A DNA stretch of 38,022 bases from JAZDPK01 sp043797615 (GTDB lineage Bacteria > Patescibacteriota > Patescibacteriia > UBA11705 > JABHMO01): positions 1-38,022 of the forward strand of contig JAZDPK010000012.1 in assembly GCA_043797615.1 (NCBI GenBank), given 5' to 3'. A program made the position numbers and the translations under genes. Under the pieces are notes generated by a model that searched no databases, had not been told where the DNA came from, and saw only the letters and a list, made by a program, of their open reading frames with translations. Shown here piece by piece: positions 1-6,312 of the stretch (its first letter is position 1; each line of letters begins with the position of its first letter).

Positions 1-90
1 AGATTTATGAAATGCTTAAAATCTTATACACCGAACGAACTGCTTTTGCTATATCGCGAAAAACAAAAAAACAGCCCTAGTGCTGTTTAA
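1..90 (+). CDS. possible 3' end of an unidentified gene (partial)
   Basis: An open frame runs in from the left edge for 29 codons and stops at TAA 88-90. The residues are mostly polar and basic with a Leu-rich stretch. They match no family I recognise. The stop overlaps the right arm of the hairpin at 69-88. It is too short to tell a true gene end from a chance open frame. Confidence 0.25.
   Translation, partial: RFMKCLKSYTPNELLLLYREKQKNSPSAV
69..88 (-). terminator. hairpin with a T-run on the minus strand
   Basis: AAACAGC (69-75) pairs with GCTGTTT (82-88) around a 6-nt loop. Read on the - strand the stem is followed directly by a T-rich run (T4, G, T5), the layout of an intrinsic terminator for leftward transcription. 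On the + strand there is no T-run. What it would terminate is unclear, because no convincing - strand gene lies to its right. Confidence 0.4.
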
Positions 91-199
91 AACATTTGAT
101 TTCTGAATTTGCAGGTGTTCGACTTCACCCCTGCGCGCGGGAATGAACGGATATTTGCACATTAGCAAAGTATAATCAAAATGTCAATGCTTAATGCCT

Positions 200-225
200 A
201 GTCCCATGGTCTTGACTATGGGACT
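200..225 (+). other. hairpin upstream of the terminator in the apt leader region
   Basis: AGTCCCAT (200-207) and ATGGGACT (218-225) form a perfect 8-bp stem with a 10-nt loop and no following T-tract. It lies 26 bases before the stronger terminator hairpin. A TATAAT hexamer at 171-176 could start a transcript containing both. The rest of the gene-free stretch 91-332 shows nothing else that I can name. Confidence 0.35.
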
Positions 226-251
226 GCTTTAAAATCGTTTCTGAATAATTC

Positions 252-286
252 ACTTCCATGATGAGAAGCATGGAAGTATTTTTTAT
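252..286 (+). terminator. intrinsic terminator upstream of apt
   Basis: ACTTCCATG (252-260) and CATGGAAGT (269-277) make a perfect 9-bp stem with an 8-nt loop, followed at once by ATTTTTTAT. This is a textbook rho-independent terminator on the + strand. It ends 46 bases before the apt start codon, so it either closes an upstream transcript or acts as an attenuator in a longer apt leader. Confidence 0.65.
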
Positions 287-295
287 CAAGTGAAT

Positions 296-323
296 TTGAT
301 TTTCATGTTGAACGTGATAAAAT
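296..323 (+). promoter_or_regulatory. candidate sigma-70-type promoter for apt
   Basis: TTGATT (296-301) and TAAAAT (318-323) are separated by 16 bases. Transcription would start near 330, only a few bases before the ATG at 333, giving a leaderless or nearly leaderless message. That would fit the general lack of Shine-Dalgarno sites in this window. Confidence 0.4.
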
Positions 324-332
324 GAAAACACT

Positions 333-857
333 ATGAACATCAAATCAAAAATCAGGGAAATTCCCGATTGGCCGATTAAAGGCGTCAATTTCAAAGACAT
401 CACAACGCTTTTGCAGGACGCGGAGGCTTTTAAATTCGCGATCGACGCGATGGCTGAGCCGTTTAAGAATAAAGGCGTGAATAAAATCGTGGTGATAGAC
501 GCGCGCGGTTTTTTATTGGGCGCGGCAATGGCGTATAAAATGAACGTTGGCGTTTGTTTGGTTCGAAAAAAGGGCAAATTGCCGTACAAAACGATCGAGG
601 AAAAGTATTTGAAAGAGTACGGTGAAGACATTTTGACGATGCACGAAGACGCGATTCTGCCGGGCGAAAATATTTTGATGGTTGACGATTTGATCGCGAC
701 TGGCGGTTCGATGCAAGCGGCCGTTTCAATGGTTGAAAAGCTGGGCGGAAACATCGTTGGCATCAGCGTTGCAATCGATTTGCCGTTTCTCGGCGGCAGC
801 GCGAAGTTTAAAGGAAAATATGATGTGAAATGTCTGGTGGAATACTATTCTGAATAA
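333..857 (+). CDS. apt: adenine phosphoribosyltransferase
   Basis: Cytosolic purine-salvage enzyme that converts adenine and PRPP to AMP and pyrophosphate. The 174-residue length is normal for bacterial Apt. The family's conserved blocks are present in order: an N-terminal block with a P-x-K-G-V-x-F-K-D-I motif (about 14-23), an A-R-G-F block (57-60), a V-R-K-x-G-K-L-P block (77-84) and the PRPP loop V-D-D-L-I-A-T-G-G-S (117-126). The start lies next to a likely promoter and has no Shine-Dalgarno site. It shares the region with an MTA phosphorylase (2447-3214) that releases adenine, so the two probably form one salvage route. The stop codon touches the left arm of an AT-rich inverted-repeat element. 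Identification is secure. Confidence 0.95.
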   Translation: MNIKSKIREIPDWPIKGVNFKDITTLLQDAEAFKFAIDAMAEPFKNKGVNKIVVIDARGFLLGAAMAYKMNVGVCLVRKKGKLPYKTIEEKYLKEYGEDILTMHEDAILPGENILMVDDLIATGGSMQAAVSMVEKLGGNIVGISVAIDLPFLGGSAKFKGKYDVKCLVEYYSE

Positions 858-994
858 ATTATTCTAATTATACTAATTATTTTAATTGTTCTAAATAATA
901 TTCAAGTTCCAATGTAAAATGACTAAAATTTTTGGGATTTGTTTATTGGAATTTATTTAGGTTAATTAGTTTAATTAGAACAATTAGAACAATT
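858..994. repeat. AT-rich inverted-repeat element, copy A (no gene inside)
   Basis: Left arm 858-896 and right arm about 951-994 are imperfect inverted copies built from tandem TTCTAATTA-like units and ending in CTAAATA. The centre holds a smaller TTCCAAT...ATTGGAA inverted pair. The same arms recur at 1902-1965, 2383-2444, 3172-3213 and 3266-3306. It fills the gap between apt and the permease, and its size and structure are like a miniature mobile element. Confidence 0.7.
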
Positions 995-998
995 CATT

Positions 999-1901
999 AT
1001 GTTAAATACATTTATCAACCTGATTCCAGTAATTCTAATATTTATTTTTGGATTTGTTTTGAGGAAAATAAACTTTTTCAAAAAAGAAGACGGCGATTTT
1101 TTCTTGAAAATCGTTTTTTATCTGGCCGCGCCGGCGCTGATACTGCTGTCCGTGACGAAAATCCAGCTTCAGGCGAATTTAATTGTTTTGCCGGTTGTGC
1201 CGTTTTTGGTTTTTATAATAATGTATTTTGTTGCCAAATACGTTGGCAAATATTTCAACTTGCCGCGGCAAACTCTCGGCGCGTTTTTGGTCGGTGTTTT
1301 GATCGTGAATTTAGGGTTTATGATTCCATTCGTATTGGCGGCTTTTCACGAAGGAGGCATCGCGCGCCTGACGCTGATGGATTTCGGCAACGGAATTTTG
1401 ACGTTCACTTTGATTTATCTGATCGCCTGCAAATACGGCGACAAGGCCGGCAGCTCGAAAGTATTGGCAAAAAAAATATTTTTTTCGGTCCCGATCTGGG
1501 CTTTGCTTGTCGGAATAATAATGAATTTATGCGGCATCAAGTTCAGCGGCGCGGCGGAAAACTTCCTGCAAATGTTCGCTAATCTGACCAGCCCGTTCAT
1601 CATGCTGGCGCTGGGAATCTATTTCACGCCGAAAATAATTCTGCCGAAAGCGGCGTTCGCCGGCATCGCGATTCGAATGGTCGGCGGATTTTTGCTCGGC
1701 TTTATCATTGTGAAAATATTCGGCATTGAAGGATTTAATCGGCTGATCATCTTGTCCGGCTGCGCCGCGCCGATCGGCTACAATACGCTTACTTTTTCAT
1801 CAATGGAAAATCTTGATAAAGAATTCGCGGCGGGAATGATATCGTATTCGGTGCTGGCGGGCATGATATTGATGCCGATATTGTTGTATATCTTACAATA
1901 A
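999..1901 (+). CDS. AEC-family (auxin efflux carrier type) permease
   Basis: Integral membrane transporter of the AEC family, a bacterial group that exports or exchanges small organic acids; the substrate cannot be told from sequence. The 300-residue protein is a succession of about nine to ten hydrophobic segments starting at residue 3. An early polar break (K-K-E-D-G-D) follows the first segment, and glycine/proline-rich helices lie near the C-terminus, as in this family (usual length about 300-320). Repeat elements A and B abut both ends of the gene. No Shine-Dalgarno is visible; the ATG is preceded by an AT-rich context. Family assignment is good, substrate unknown. Confidence 0.8.
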   Translation: MLNTFINLIPVILIFIFGFVLRKINFFKKEDGDFFLKIVFYLAAPALILLSVTKIQLQANLIVLPVVPFLVFIIMYFVAKYVGKYFNLPRQTLGAFLVGVLIVNLGFMIPFVLAAFHEGGIARLTLMDFGNGILTFTLIYLIACKYGDKAGSSKVLAKKIFFSVPIWALLVGIIMNLCGIKFSGAAENFLQMFANLTSPFIMLALGIYFTPKIILPKAAFAGIAIRMVGGFLLGFIIVKIFGIEGFNRLIILSGCAAPIGYNTLTFSSMENLDKEFAAGMISYSVLAGMILMPILLYILQ

Positions 1902-2446
1902 ATTGTTCTAATTATACTAATTAATCTAATTGTTCTAAATAAAATAAAAAATGAACAAATCCCAAACATCCAAACAAAATCGAATTTATGATTTGGAAGA
2001 ACGAACGGCGAAATTCGGCGAGGATATTATTCAATTTGCAAAAAAGATTCCCGTTAACGAAATCACAAAAAGATTGATACCTCAAGTTGTCGGCGCCGGA
2101 ACCAGTATTGGTGCGAATTATTGCGAAGCGGATGATGCGGAATCGCCGCGAGACTTTACCCATAAGATAGGCATTTGCAAAAAAGAATCGAGAGAATCAA
2201 AACATTTTCTCAGAATGATTTCTGTCGCCGCGCCTGAATTAAAGGCCGAAGCGCAAGTTCTATGGCAAGAAGCGAAGGAGTTGAATCTTATTTTTAACTC
2301 GATTTTTATTAAAGTAAAAAATAAACAAAGGAATTCAAATTATTCTAAATAACATGTCTTAATGCAAAATGACTAAAATAATTGGGAATTGTTTATTAGG
2401 ATTTATTTAGGTTAATTAGTATAGTTAGAATAATTAGTATAATTTT
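1902..2446. mobile_element. inverted-repeat element, copy B, carrying the four-helix-bundle gene
   Basis: The left arm (1902-1965) begins right after the permease stop and runs into the first codons of the four-helix gene. The right arm (about 2383-2444) is its imperfect reverse complement and ends just before the MTA phosphorylase ATG. Bases 2341-2444 also closely resemble the right two-thirds of copy A, including the internal stretch AATGnAAAATGACTAAAA. The arrangement is that of a terminal-inverted-repeat unit with a single passenger gene. No transposase is encoded, so mobility is inferred and may depend on something else. Confidence 0.55.
1951..2352 (+). CDS. four-helix-bundle protein (23S rRNA intervening-sequence / S23 family)
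   Basis: Small 133-residue all-helical protein of the family first described inside 23S rRNA intervening sequences and structurally related to the Avd accessory protein of diversity-generating retroelements. The molecular role is unknown; nucleic-acid binding is suspected for the family. Visible signatures are the L-E-E-R-T-x-x-F start, the conserved central block with S-I-G-A-N-Y-x-E-A (about 52-60), the K-I-G-I-C-K-K-E-S-R-E-S block with E and R positions (about 72-83), and a Lys-rich tail. Its first codons lie inside the left inverted-repeat arm, so the repeat supplies the translation start. It is one of the few genes here without T at -1. Family call good; function open. Confidence 0.8.
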   Translation: MNKSQTSKQNRIYDLEERTAKFGEDIIQFAKKIPVNEITKRLIPQVVGAGTSIGANYCEADDAESPRDFTHKIGICKKESRESKHFLRMISVAAPELKAEAQVLWQEAKELNLIFNSIFIKVKNKQRNSNYSK

Positions 2447-3214
2447 ATGAAAATCGCCATAATCGGCGGCTCCGGCTTGGACAATCCCGATATTTTAAAA
2501 GATTTCAGCGAAATTGATATGGACACGCCATACGGCAAGCCGTCCGCTAAATTGGTAACGGGTAAAATCAATGAAGTAGATGTTGTGATTCTGGCAAGAC
2601 ACGGCAAAGACCATTCGATTATGCCGACCAAAGTGCCTTTTCGCGCGAATATCTGGGCCTTGAAAGAAGCCGGTTGCGCGCACATTTTGGCAACCACGGC
2701 CTGCGGTTCTTTGCAAGAGCGGATTAAACCGAATGATTTCGTTTTTATTGATCAATTTGTTGATTTTACCAAACATCGGGCGTTAACTTTTTTCGACAAC
2801 GATAAGGTGATTCACACGCCCATGGCCGAACCGTTCAACGCTGAAATGCGCGCCAAACTGATTGAATCGGCGAAAAAATTGAATTTAAGCTTTCATGAAA
2901 AAGGGACAGTAATCACAATTGAAGGGCCGAGATTTTCAACAAAAGCGGAAAGCGTCTTGTTTCGCTCGTGGAATCTTGACGTTATCAACATGTCAACCGT
3001 GCCAGAAGTCATTTTAGCCAATGAATTGAAAATTCCATATCAATCCATTGCCATGGCCACGGATTACGATTGTTGGAAGGATAATGAAGAGCCGGTGACG
3101 TGGGAGATGATTGTCGATAGAATGAAAGTAAACGCAGAAAATGTGAAGAAACTGTTGATTGAATATATTAAAAATTGTTCTAATTATTCTAATTATACTA
3201 ATTCACCTAAATAA
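2447..3214 (+). CDS. mtnP: S-methyl-5'-thioadenosine phosphorylase
   Basis: Phosphorolyses methylthioadenosine, a by-product of SAM-consuming reactions, to adenine and methylthioribose-1-phosphate. Sequence hallmarks are the N-terminal I-I-G-G-S-G-L (5-11), R-H-G (about 51-53), the T-A-C-G-S-L-Q block, E-G-P-R-F-S-T and the A-T-D-Y-D-C-W motif, whose aspartates read the 6-amino group of adenine and separate MTA phosphorylases from guanosine/inosine enzymes. The last 13 or so residues (Asn/Ser/Tyr-rich) and the stop codon are translated from repeat arm 3172-3213, so the original C-terminus has been overwritten or extended. The core enzyme looks intact. The adenine released would feed Apt. Length 255 is slightly short of the usual 260-290. 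Confidence 0.92.
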   Translation: MKIAIIGGSGLDNPDILKDFSEIDMDTPYGKPSAKLVTGKINEVDVVILARHGKDHSIMPTKVPFRANIWALKEAGCAHILATTACGSLQERIKPNDFVFIDQFVDFTKHRALTFFDNDKVIHTPMAEPFNAEMRAKLIESAKKLNLSFHEKGTVITIEGPRFSTKAESVLFRSWNLDVINMSTVPEVILANELKIPYQSIAMATDYDCWKDNEEPVTWEMIVDRMKVNAENVKKLLIEYIKNCSNYSNYTNSPK

Positions 3215-3306
3215 ATCCCAATGATCTAATGCATAAAGTAATTGGGATTTTGTTTTATTTTGATTGTTTAGAACAATTAGTTTAATTAGTATAATTAGAA
3301 TAATTT
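3172..3306. repeat. AT-rich inverted-repeat element, copy C, overlapping the mtnP 3' end
   Basis: Left arm 3172-3213 lies inside mtnP; right arm 3266-3306. The centre carries ATCCCAAT...ATTGGGAT as a second, inner inverted pair. Arms match copies A and B. It provides the stop codon of mtnP and ends about 25 bases before the left-end hairpin of the IS200-type element, so two different mobile families are stacked here. Confidence 0.7.
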
Positions 3307-3391
3307 CTAAATAGTTTTTACTATAAGGTAATCCACCAGTTCGACTGGTGAGACTTGAAAAGGTTTAACCGATCAGGCAACCACAAAAAAA

Positions 3392-3454
3392 GGACATAGG
3401 ATATAATGATAATGGCTTGATGATAAGTGGCCATCGCTCATTAAAACTATGTCC
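3392..3454 (+). promoter_or_regulatory. stem that encloses the tnpA start codon
   Basis: GGACATAG (3392-3399) is the exact reverse complement of CTATGTCC (3447-3454), which contains the ATG of tnpA (3449-3451). An inner ATGGC (3412-3416)/GCCAT (3430-3434) pair would help close the hairpin. In the mRNA this hides the start codon and should hold transposase translation low, in line with the known translational restraint of IS200 tnpA. Confidence 0.6.
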
Positions 3455-3862
3455 AACCTATATCAAAGTTTATCTCATTCAAAATGGAACTGCAAATTTC
3501 ATGTAATCATTGTGCCGAAGAAAAGGCAAAAAGTGATTTACGGAGAAATCCGGAAAGAATTGGGAAAAGTATTGCATGAATTGGCAAAACAGAAAGAATG
3601 TCGAATCGTCGAAGGCAGTTTAAGCATAGATCACGTGCATATGTGCATTGAGATACCGCCAAAGTATGCCGTCGCGTCAGTGATCGGGTTTCTGAAAGGG
3701 AAAAGCACGATAGCCGTTGCAAGAATGTTTCAGGGGAAGAGGAGAAATTACAACGGCGCGCATTTCTGGGCGAGAGGCTATGCAGTTTCGACAGTCGGCT
3801 TTGATGAAGAGATAGTGAAAAACTATATTAAAGAACAAAGCGAGAACGACGGTCAATTCTAA
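3449..3862 (+). CDS. tnpA: IS200/IS605-family transposase TnpA (HUH, Y1)
   Basis: Single-strand DNA transposase of 137 residues, the usual size for IS200 TnpA. The HUH motif is His62-Val-His64 inside D-H-V-H-M-C-I-E-I-P. The catalytic tyrosine is Tyr126 in the Y-I-K-E-Q helix with Gln130 as the conserved Y-x-x-x-Q partner. The central S-V-I-G-F-L-K-G-K-S-x-x block and the F-W-A-R-G-Y motif are characteristic. All key residues are present and the frame is intact, so the element may still be active. The start codon is buried in a predicted stem. Flanking subterminal hairpins support a complete copy. Confidence 0.93.
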   Translation: MSNLYQSLSHSKWNCKFHVIIVPKKRQKVIYGEIRKELGKVLHELAKQKECRIVEGSLSIDHVHMCIEIPPKYAVASVIGFLKGKSTIAVARMFQGKRRNYNGAHFWARGYAVSTVGFDEEIVKNYIKEQSENDGQF

Positions 3863-3983
3863 TAAACATTTAAATTTAATGAAACTGAGTGATTGAGACA
3901 AAGATCGCCTTTTAGGCGACCACACTCATCAAGCCACCGCCCTTGGCGGGGGTGTGCTGACTAAAGTTATCCACTGACCCTTG

Positions 3984-4012
3984 TTGACACTCAATGACAT
4001 GAATTATAACAT
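3984..4012 (+). promoter_or_regulatory. candidate promoter of the HTH gene
   Basis: A consensus TTGACA at 3984-3989 is followed by TATAAC (4005-4010, spacer 15) or TAACAT (4007-4012, spacer 17). Both -10 choices overlap the left half of the inverted repeat at 4002-4031, so a protein bound there would block RNA polymerase. Confidence 0.5.
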
Positions 4013-4031
4013 TAAGATAGACGTTATAATT
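4002..4031. promoter_or_regulatory. perfect 9-bp inverted repeat, likely operator
   Basis: AATTATAAC (4002-4010) and GTTATAATT (4023-4031) are exact reverse complements with a 12-base spacer. The half-site centres are 21 bp apart, two helical turns, as expected for a dimeric DNA-binding protein. The site covers the -10 region and ends two bases before the ATG of the HTH gene, which suggests autoregulation. Confidence 0.5.
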
Positions 4032-4033
4032 TT

Positions 4034-4282
4034 ATGACCGAAGAAATTAAACCAAACGGCGTTTATACCACGAAGGAAACAATGGATATATTGAAAATAA
4101 GCGAAAGCACGATAAAACGACTGCTAAAAAAAGGGATAATCAGGACCGGAAAAGTCGGCAATCAATATCGAATCTTGGGAAAAGAGATTTTAAGATTAAT
4201 TTCGCCCGAAGCGGAAAAAAGCGGGGCGATTTTATATAATAAAATTAAAAATAAACTTAAAAAAAATATCGAAAACTGGTAG
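4034..4282 (+). CDS. small helix-turn-helix DNA-binding protein (excisionase/MerR-like fold)
   Basis: An 82-residue protein with a winged-helix HTH of the HTH_17/excisionase type at about residues 10-53: Y-T-T-K-E-T-M-D-I-L-K-I-S-E-S-T-I-K-R-L is the helix-turn-helix and the G-N-Q-Y-R-I stretch the wing. A Lys/Asn-rich tail follows. No sensor domain is present. It lies immediately downstream of the IS element and 25 bases upstream of the first gene of the glycan run, in the same direction. It has its own TTGACA promoter overlapped by a perfect inverted repeat. It could be the local regulator of the glycan operon or an orphaned mobile-element accessory; the operator-like repeat favours an autoregulated repressor. 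Confidence 0.75.
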   Translation: MTEEIKPNGVYTTKETMDILKISESTIKRLLKKGIIRTGKVGNQYRILGKEILRLISPEAEKSGAILYNKIKNKLKKNIENW

Positions 4283-4307
4283 TTTATATTTTTTAGCTAA
4301 GAATTTT

Positions 4308-5258
4308 ATGAAAATTCTAGTTACAATTCATCCTTTTGGAATCAGTCGGGAAGAAACACAAAAATCATTGCAAGGGTTTGATGTTATTTACAATGAAAAA
4401 GGGCGGAAATATACCGGTGATGAGCTGAAGGATATATTGCAAAAGATAAATCCCGATATAATTATCGCCGGAACGGAAAAATACAGCGCTGACATTCTTG
4501 ATCTGTGTCCAAATTTAAAAATGATCTCGCGAGCCGGCGTTGGCGTGGATGCGATTGATCTGATGGAATGCCATAAACGGAAAATCATCGTCACATATAC
4601 GCCAGATGTTGCCAGTCATGCTGTCGCCGAATTGACAATCGGTCAAATGCTGAATTGTTTGCGTTTTGTCCAAAAGGCGAGCGGACAATGGCAGCGTCTG
4701 ATCGGGAAATCAATTAAGGATTGCGTGGTTGGCGTTTTCGGTTATGGACGTATCGGCAAGGAGGTTGTAAAAAAATTGCAAAGCCTGGAACCACAAAAGA
4801 TTTTAATCAATGATATAAATAATTTAACACTGCTTGATTTGCCCCAGGCCAATCTTGCCACCAAAGAGGAGATTATACGCAATTCAGACATTATAACTTT
4901 CCATATTCCTTTGATCGAACCGGCGTTATTCCCCGCTTATAACAATCAAAATTTTTTTGCCGCCGAAGAATTGTTAAAATTAAAATCAGACTCCATTATT
5001 ATCAATACCTCCAGAGGCGGAATCATCAATGAAAGCGATTTATTTGATTGGCTAAGCTGCCACCCCGAGGGCAGAGCCGCTGTTGATGTGTTCTGCGAAG
5101 AACCGTATGCCGGCGCTTTGCGAAATCTGGATAATGCGTATCTGACGCCTCATATCGGCAGTTGCACTGAAAAATGCCGCTATGACATGGAGGTTGGCGC
5201 GGTCAAGGAGGTTTTGGCGTTTACGGGCGGCGGAGAGTTTGTCAACAGATTGGTTTGA
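4308..5258 (+). CDS. D-2-hydroxyacid dehydrogenase (phosphoglycerate-dehydrogenase-like)
   Basis: NAD-dependent oxidoreductase, 316 residues, probably interconverting a 2-hydroxy acid and a 2-keto acid for the glycan pathway; the substrate is not readable. The nucleotide-binding motif G-Y-G-R-I-G is at 145-150. The catalytic triad of the family is present: Arg236 (N-T-S-R-G-G), Glu264 (in V-F-C-E-E-P) and His282 (in T-P-H-I-G-S). The substrate-loop motif S-R-A-G-V-G-V-D is near 74-81. There is no ACT domain, so it is not a typical serine-pathway SerA. It opens the long unidirectional run, just before a Gfo/Idh dehydrogenase and a NeuA fusion, which suggests a role in making an unusual sugar acid rather than in amino-acid synthesis. 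Confidence 0.82.
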   Translation: MKILVTIHPFGISREETQKSLQGFDVIYNEKGRKYTGDELKDILQKINPDIIIAGTEKYSADILDLCPNLKMISRAGVGVDAIDLMECHKRKIIVTYTPDVASHAVAELTIGQMLNCLRFVQKASGQWQRLIGKSIKDCVVGVFGYGRIGKEVVKKLQSLEPQKILINDINNLTLLDLPQANLATKEEIIRNSDIITFHIPLIEPALFPAYNNQNFFAAEELLKLKSDSIIINTSRGGIINESDLFDWLSCHPEGRAAVDVFCEEPYAGALRNLDNAYLTPHIGSCTEKCRYDMEVGAVKEVLAFTGGGEFVNRLV

Positions 5259-5325
5259 TTTTCAGATTTAAGCATGTGCCGCTACCTGTTTTTTGGGAGA
5301 GGACGGCGTTAAAAAATGAAACAGT

Positions 5326-6312
5326 ATGAATAAAAATCCAAAATTTTGCATCATCGGCCGCGGCTCCATCGGCACCAGGCATTTGAAAAATCTGCTTGCG
5401 TTGGGATTTCACGATTTGGTCGCGTTCTCGAGTTCCAAAGATAGCGATAAAGACAAGGAATGGATGGATAAATACGGCGTCAATACGTTATCTGATATTC
5501 AAGATCTTAAAAATTACGCGCCTGATGCTTTTATCATCGCAAATCCCACTTCTAAACATATTGAAGTTGCGAATTTAGCCTTGGATTTGAATGCGAGCAT
5601 TTTCATGGAAAAGCCGCTCAGCCATAGTCAGTCTGGCGTCTTGGAATTAAGAAAAAAAATAATTGAAAAAAATCTGATGTTCTTTCAGGGAAATTGTTTG
5701 CGGTTTCATCCGGCTTTCGTTAAAATAAAAAAAATGCTTGAAGGGGGAGAATTGGGAAAAATTTATTTCGCCAATATTCAATGCGGAAGTTTTTTCCCCG
5801 ATTGGCATAAAGACGAAGATTATCGCGTCAGCTACGCGGGGAGGAAGGATCTCGGGGGCGGAACGGTTTTAACCTTGCAACACGAGATCGATTACGCGTA
5901 TTGGTTTTTCGGAAAATTCAAACAAATTAAGTCGTTGATAAAAAAAGCCAGCGATTTGGAAATCGACGTGGAGGACACGGCCAGCATTATCGCCGAGACC
6001 GAGAGCGGCCAGCTGGTGGAAATCCATCTTGATTTTTTACGACGACCAAGCAAGCGGGGCGTCAGCGTTCAGGGCAGCAAGGGGTCGCTGGATTATCAAT
6101 ATGAAAACGAGCGCCTTGATGTGTATGACTTCGCGGACATGCAAAACAAGACGGTTCTGGATTTCAGCGGTTTTGACCGGAATCAGATGTATCTTGATGA
6201 AATGAAACACTTTATCGCCTGTCTGCGGGGGGAAGCAAAACCGCTAGTTTCAATTGATGACGCTATTTATACTTTGGAAGTTTGCTTGAAAATTTTAAAT
6301 GACAACATATGA
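5326..6312 (+). CDS. Gfo/Idh/MocA-family oxidoreductase
   Basis: NAD(P)-dependent sugar dehydrogenase of 328 residues. The Rossmann motif I-I-G-R-G-S-I-G-T-R-H is at about 9-19, and the family's E-K-P motif is at 95-97, where the lysine takes part in catalysis. A conserved D-L-G-G-G-T-x-L-x-x-x-x-H-x-x-D-x block around 180-195 supplies the active-site Asp/His. Members of this family in glycan clusters oxidise or reduce NDP-sugars or free sugars at C3 or C2. It overlaps the next gene by 4 bp (ATGA at 6309-6312), so the two are very probably translated together. A second paralogue lies at 28612. Substrate unknown. Confidence 0.85.
   Translation: MNKNPKFCIIGRGSIGTRHLKNLLALGFHDLVAFSSSKDSDKDKEWMDKYGVNTLSDIQDLKNYAPDAFIIANPTSKHIEVANLALDLNASIFMEKPLSHSQSGVLELRKKIIEKNLMFFQGNCLRFHPAFVKIKKMLEGGELGKIYFANIQCGSFFPDWHKDEDYRVSYAGRKDLGGGTVLTLQHEIDYAYWFFGKFKQIKSLIKKASDLEIDVEDTASIIAETESGQLVEIHLDFLRRPSKRGVSVQGSKGSLDYQYENERLDVYDFADMQNKTVLDFSGFDRNQMYLDEMKHFIACLRGEAKPLVSIDDAIYTLEVCLKILNDNI

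Larger units (their letters stand above)
3330..3960 (+). mobile_element. IS200/IS605-family insertion sequence (tnpA only)
   Basis: The element has a single HUH transposase gene and no TnpB. It has subterminal hairpins instead of terminal inverted repeats, as expected for the family. The left-end hairpin is CACCAGT (3334-3340), loop TCG, ACTGGTG (3344-3350). Right-end hairpins are TCGCC (3905-3909)/GGCGA (3915-3919) and CCGCC (3937-3941)/GGCGG (3945-3949), the latter extended by an outer CACAC/GTGTG pair. Exact ends are not determined; about 630 bp fits the usual 600-700 bp for IS200. Confidence 0.75.

Noticed and set aside
104..145. TTCGACT motif inside a GC-rich hairpin, looking like a tRNA T-arm
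   Set aside because: The T-stem does not pair correctly (G-T and T-C at the closing pairs), and there is no anticodon arm or acceptor stem upstream; not a tRNA or tmRNA end.
191..763. 190-residue open frame on the - strand across apt
   Set aside because: It is the antisense shadow of a clearly conserved apt gene, has low-complexity composition and no recognisable domain.
932..1582. 216-residue + strand frame overlapping the AEC permease
   Set aside because: Starts inside repeat copy A and is Arg/Phe/Gly-rich with no domain; the permease frame has the proper alternation of hydrophobic segments.
857..3310. CRISPR array, because TTCTAATTA-like units recur
   Set aside because: Units are contiguous and degenerate, there are no spacers of constant length, no cas genes, and the units are arranged as inverted arms.
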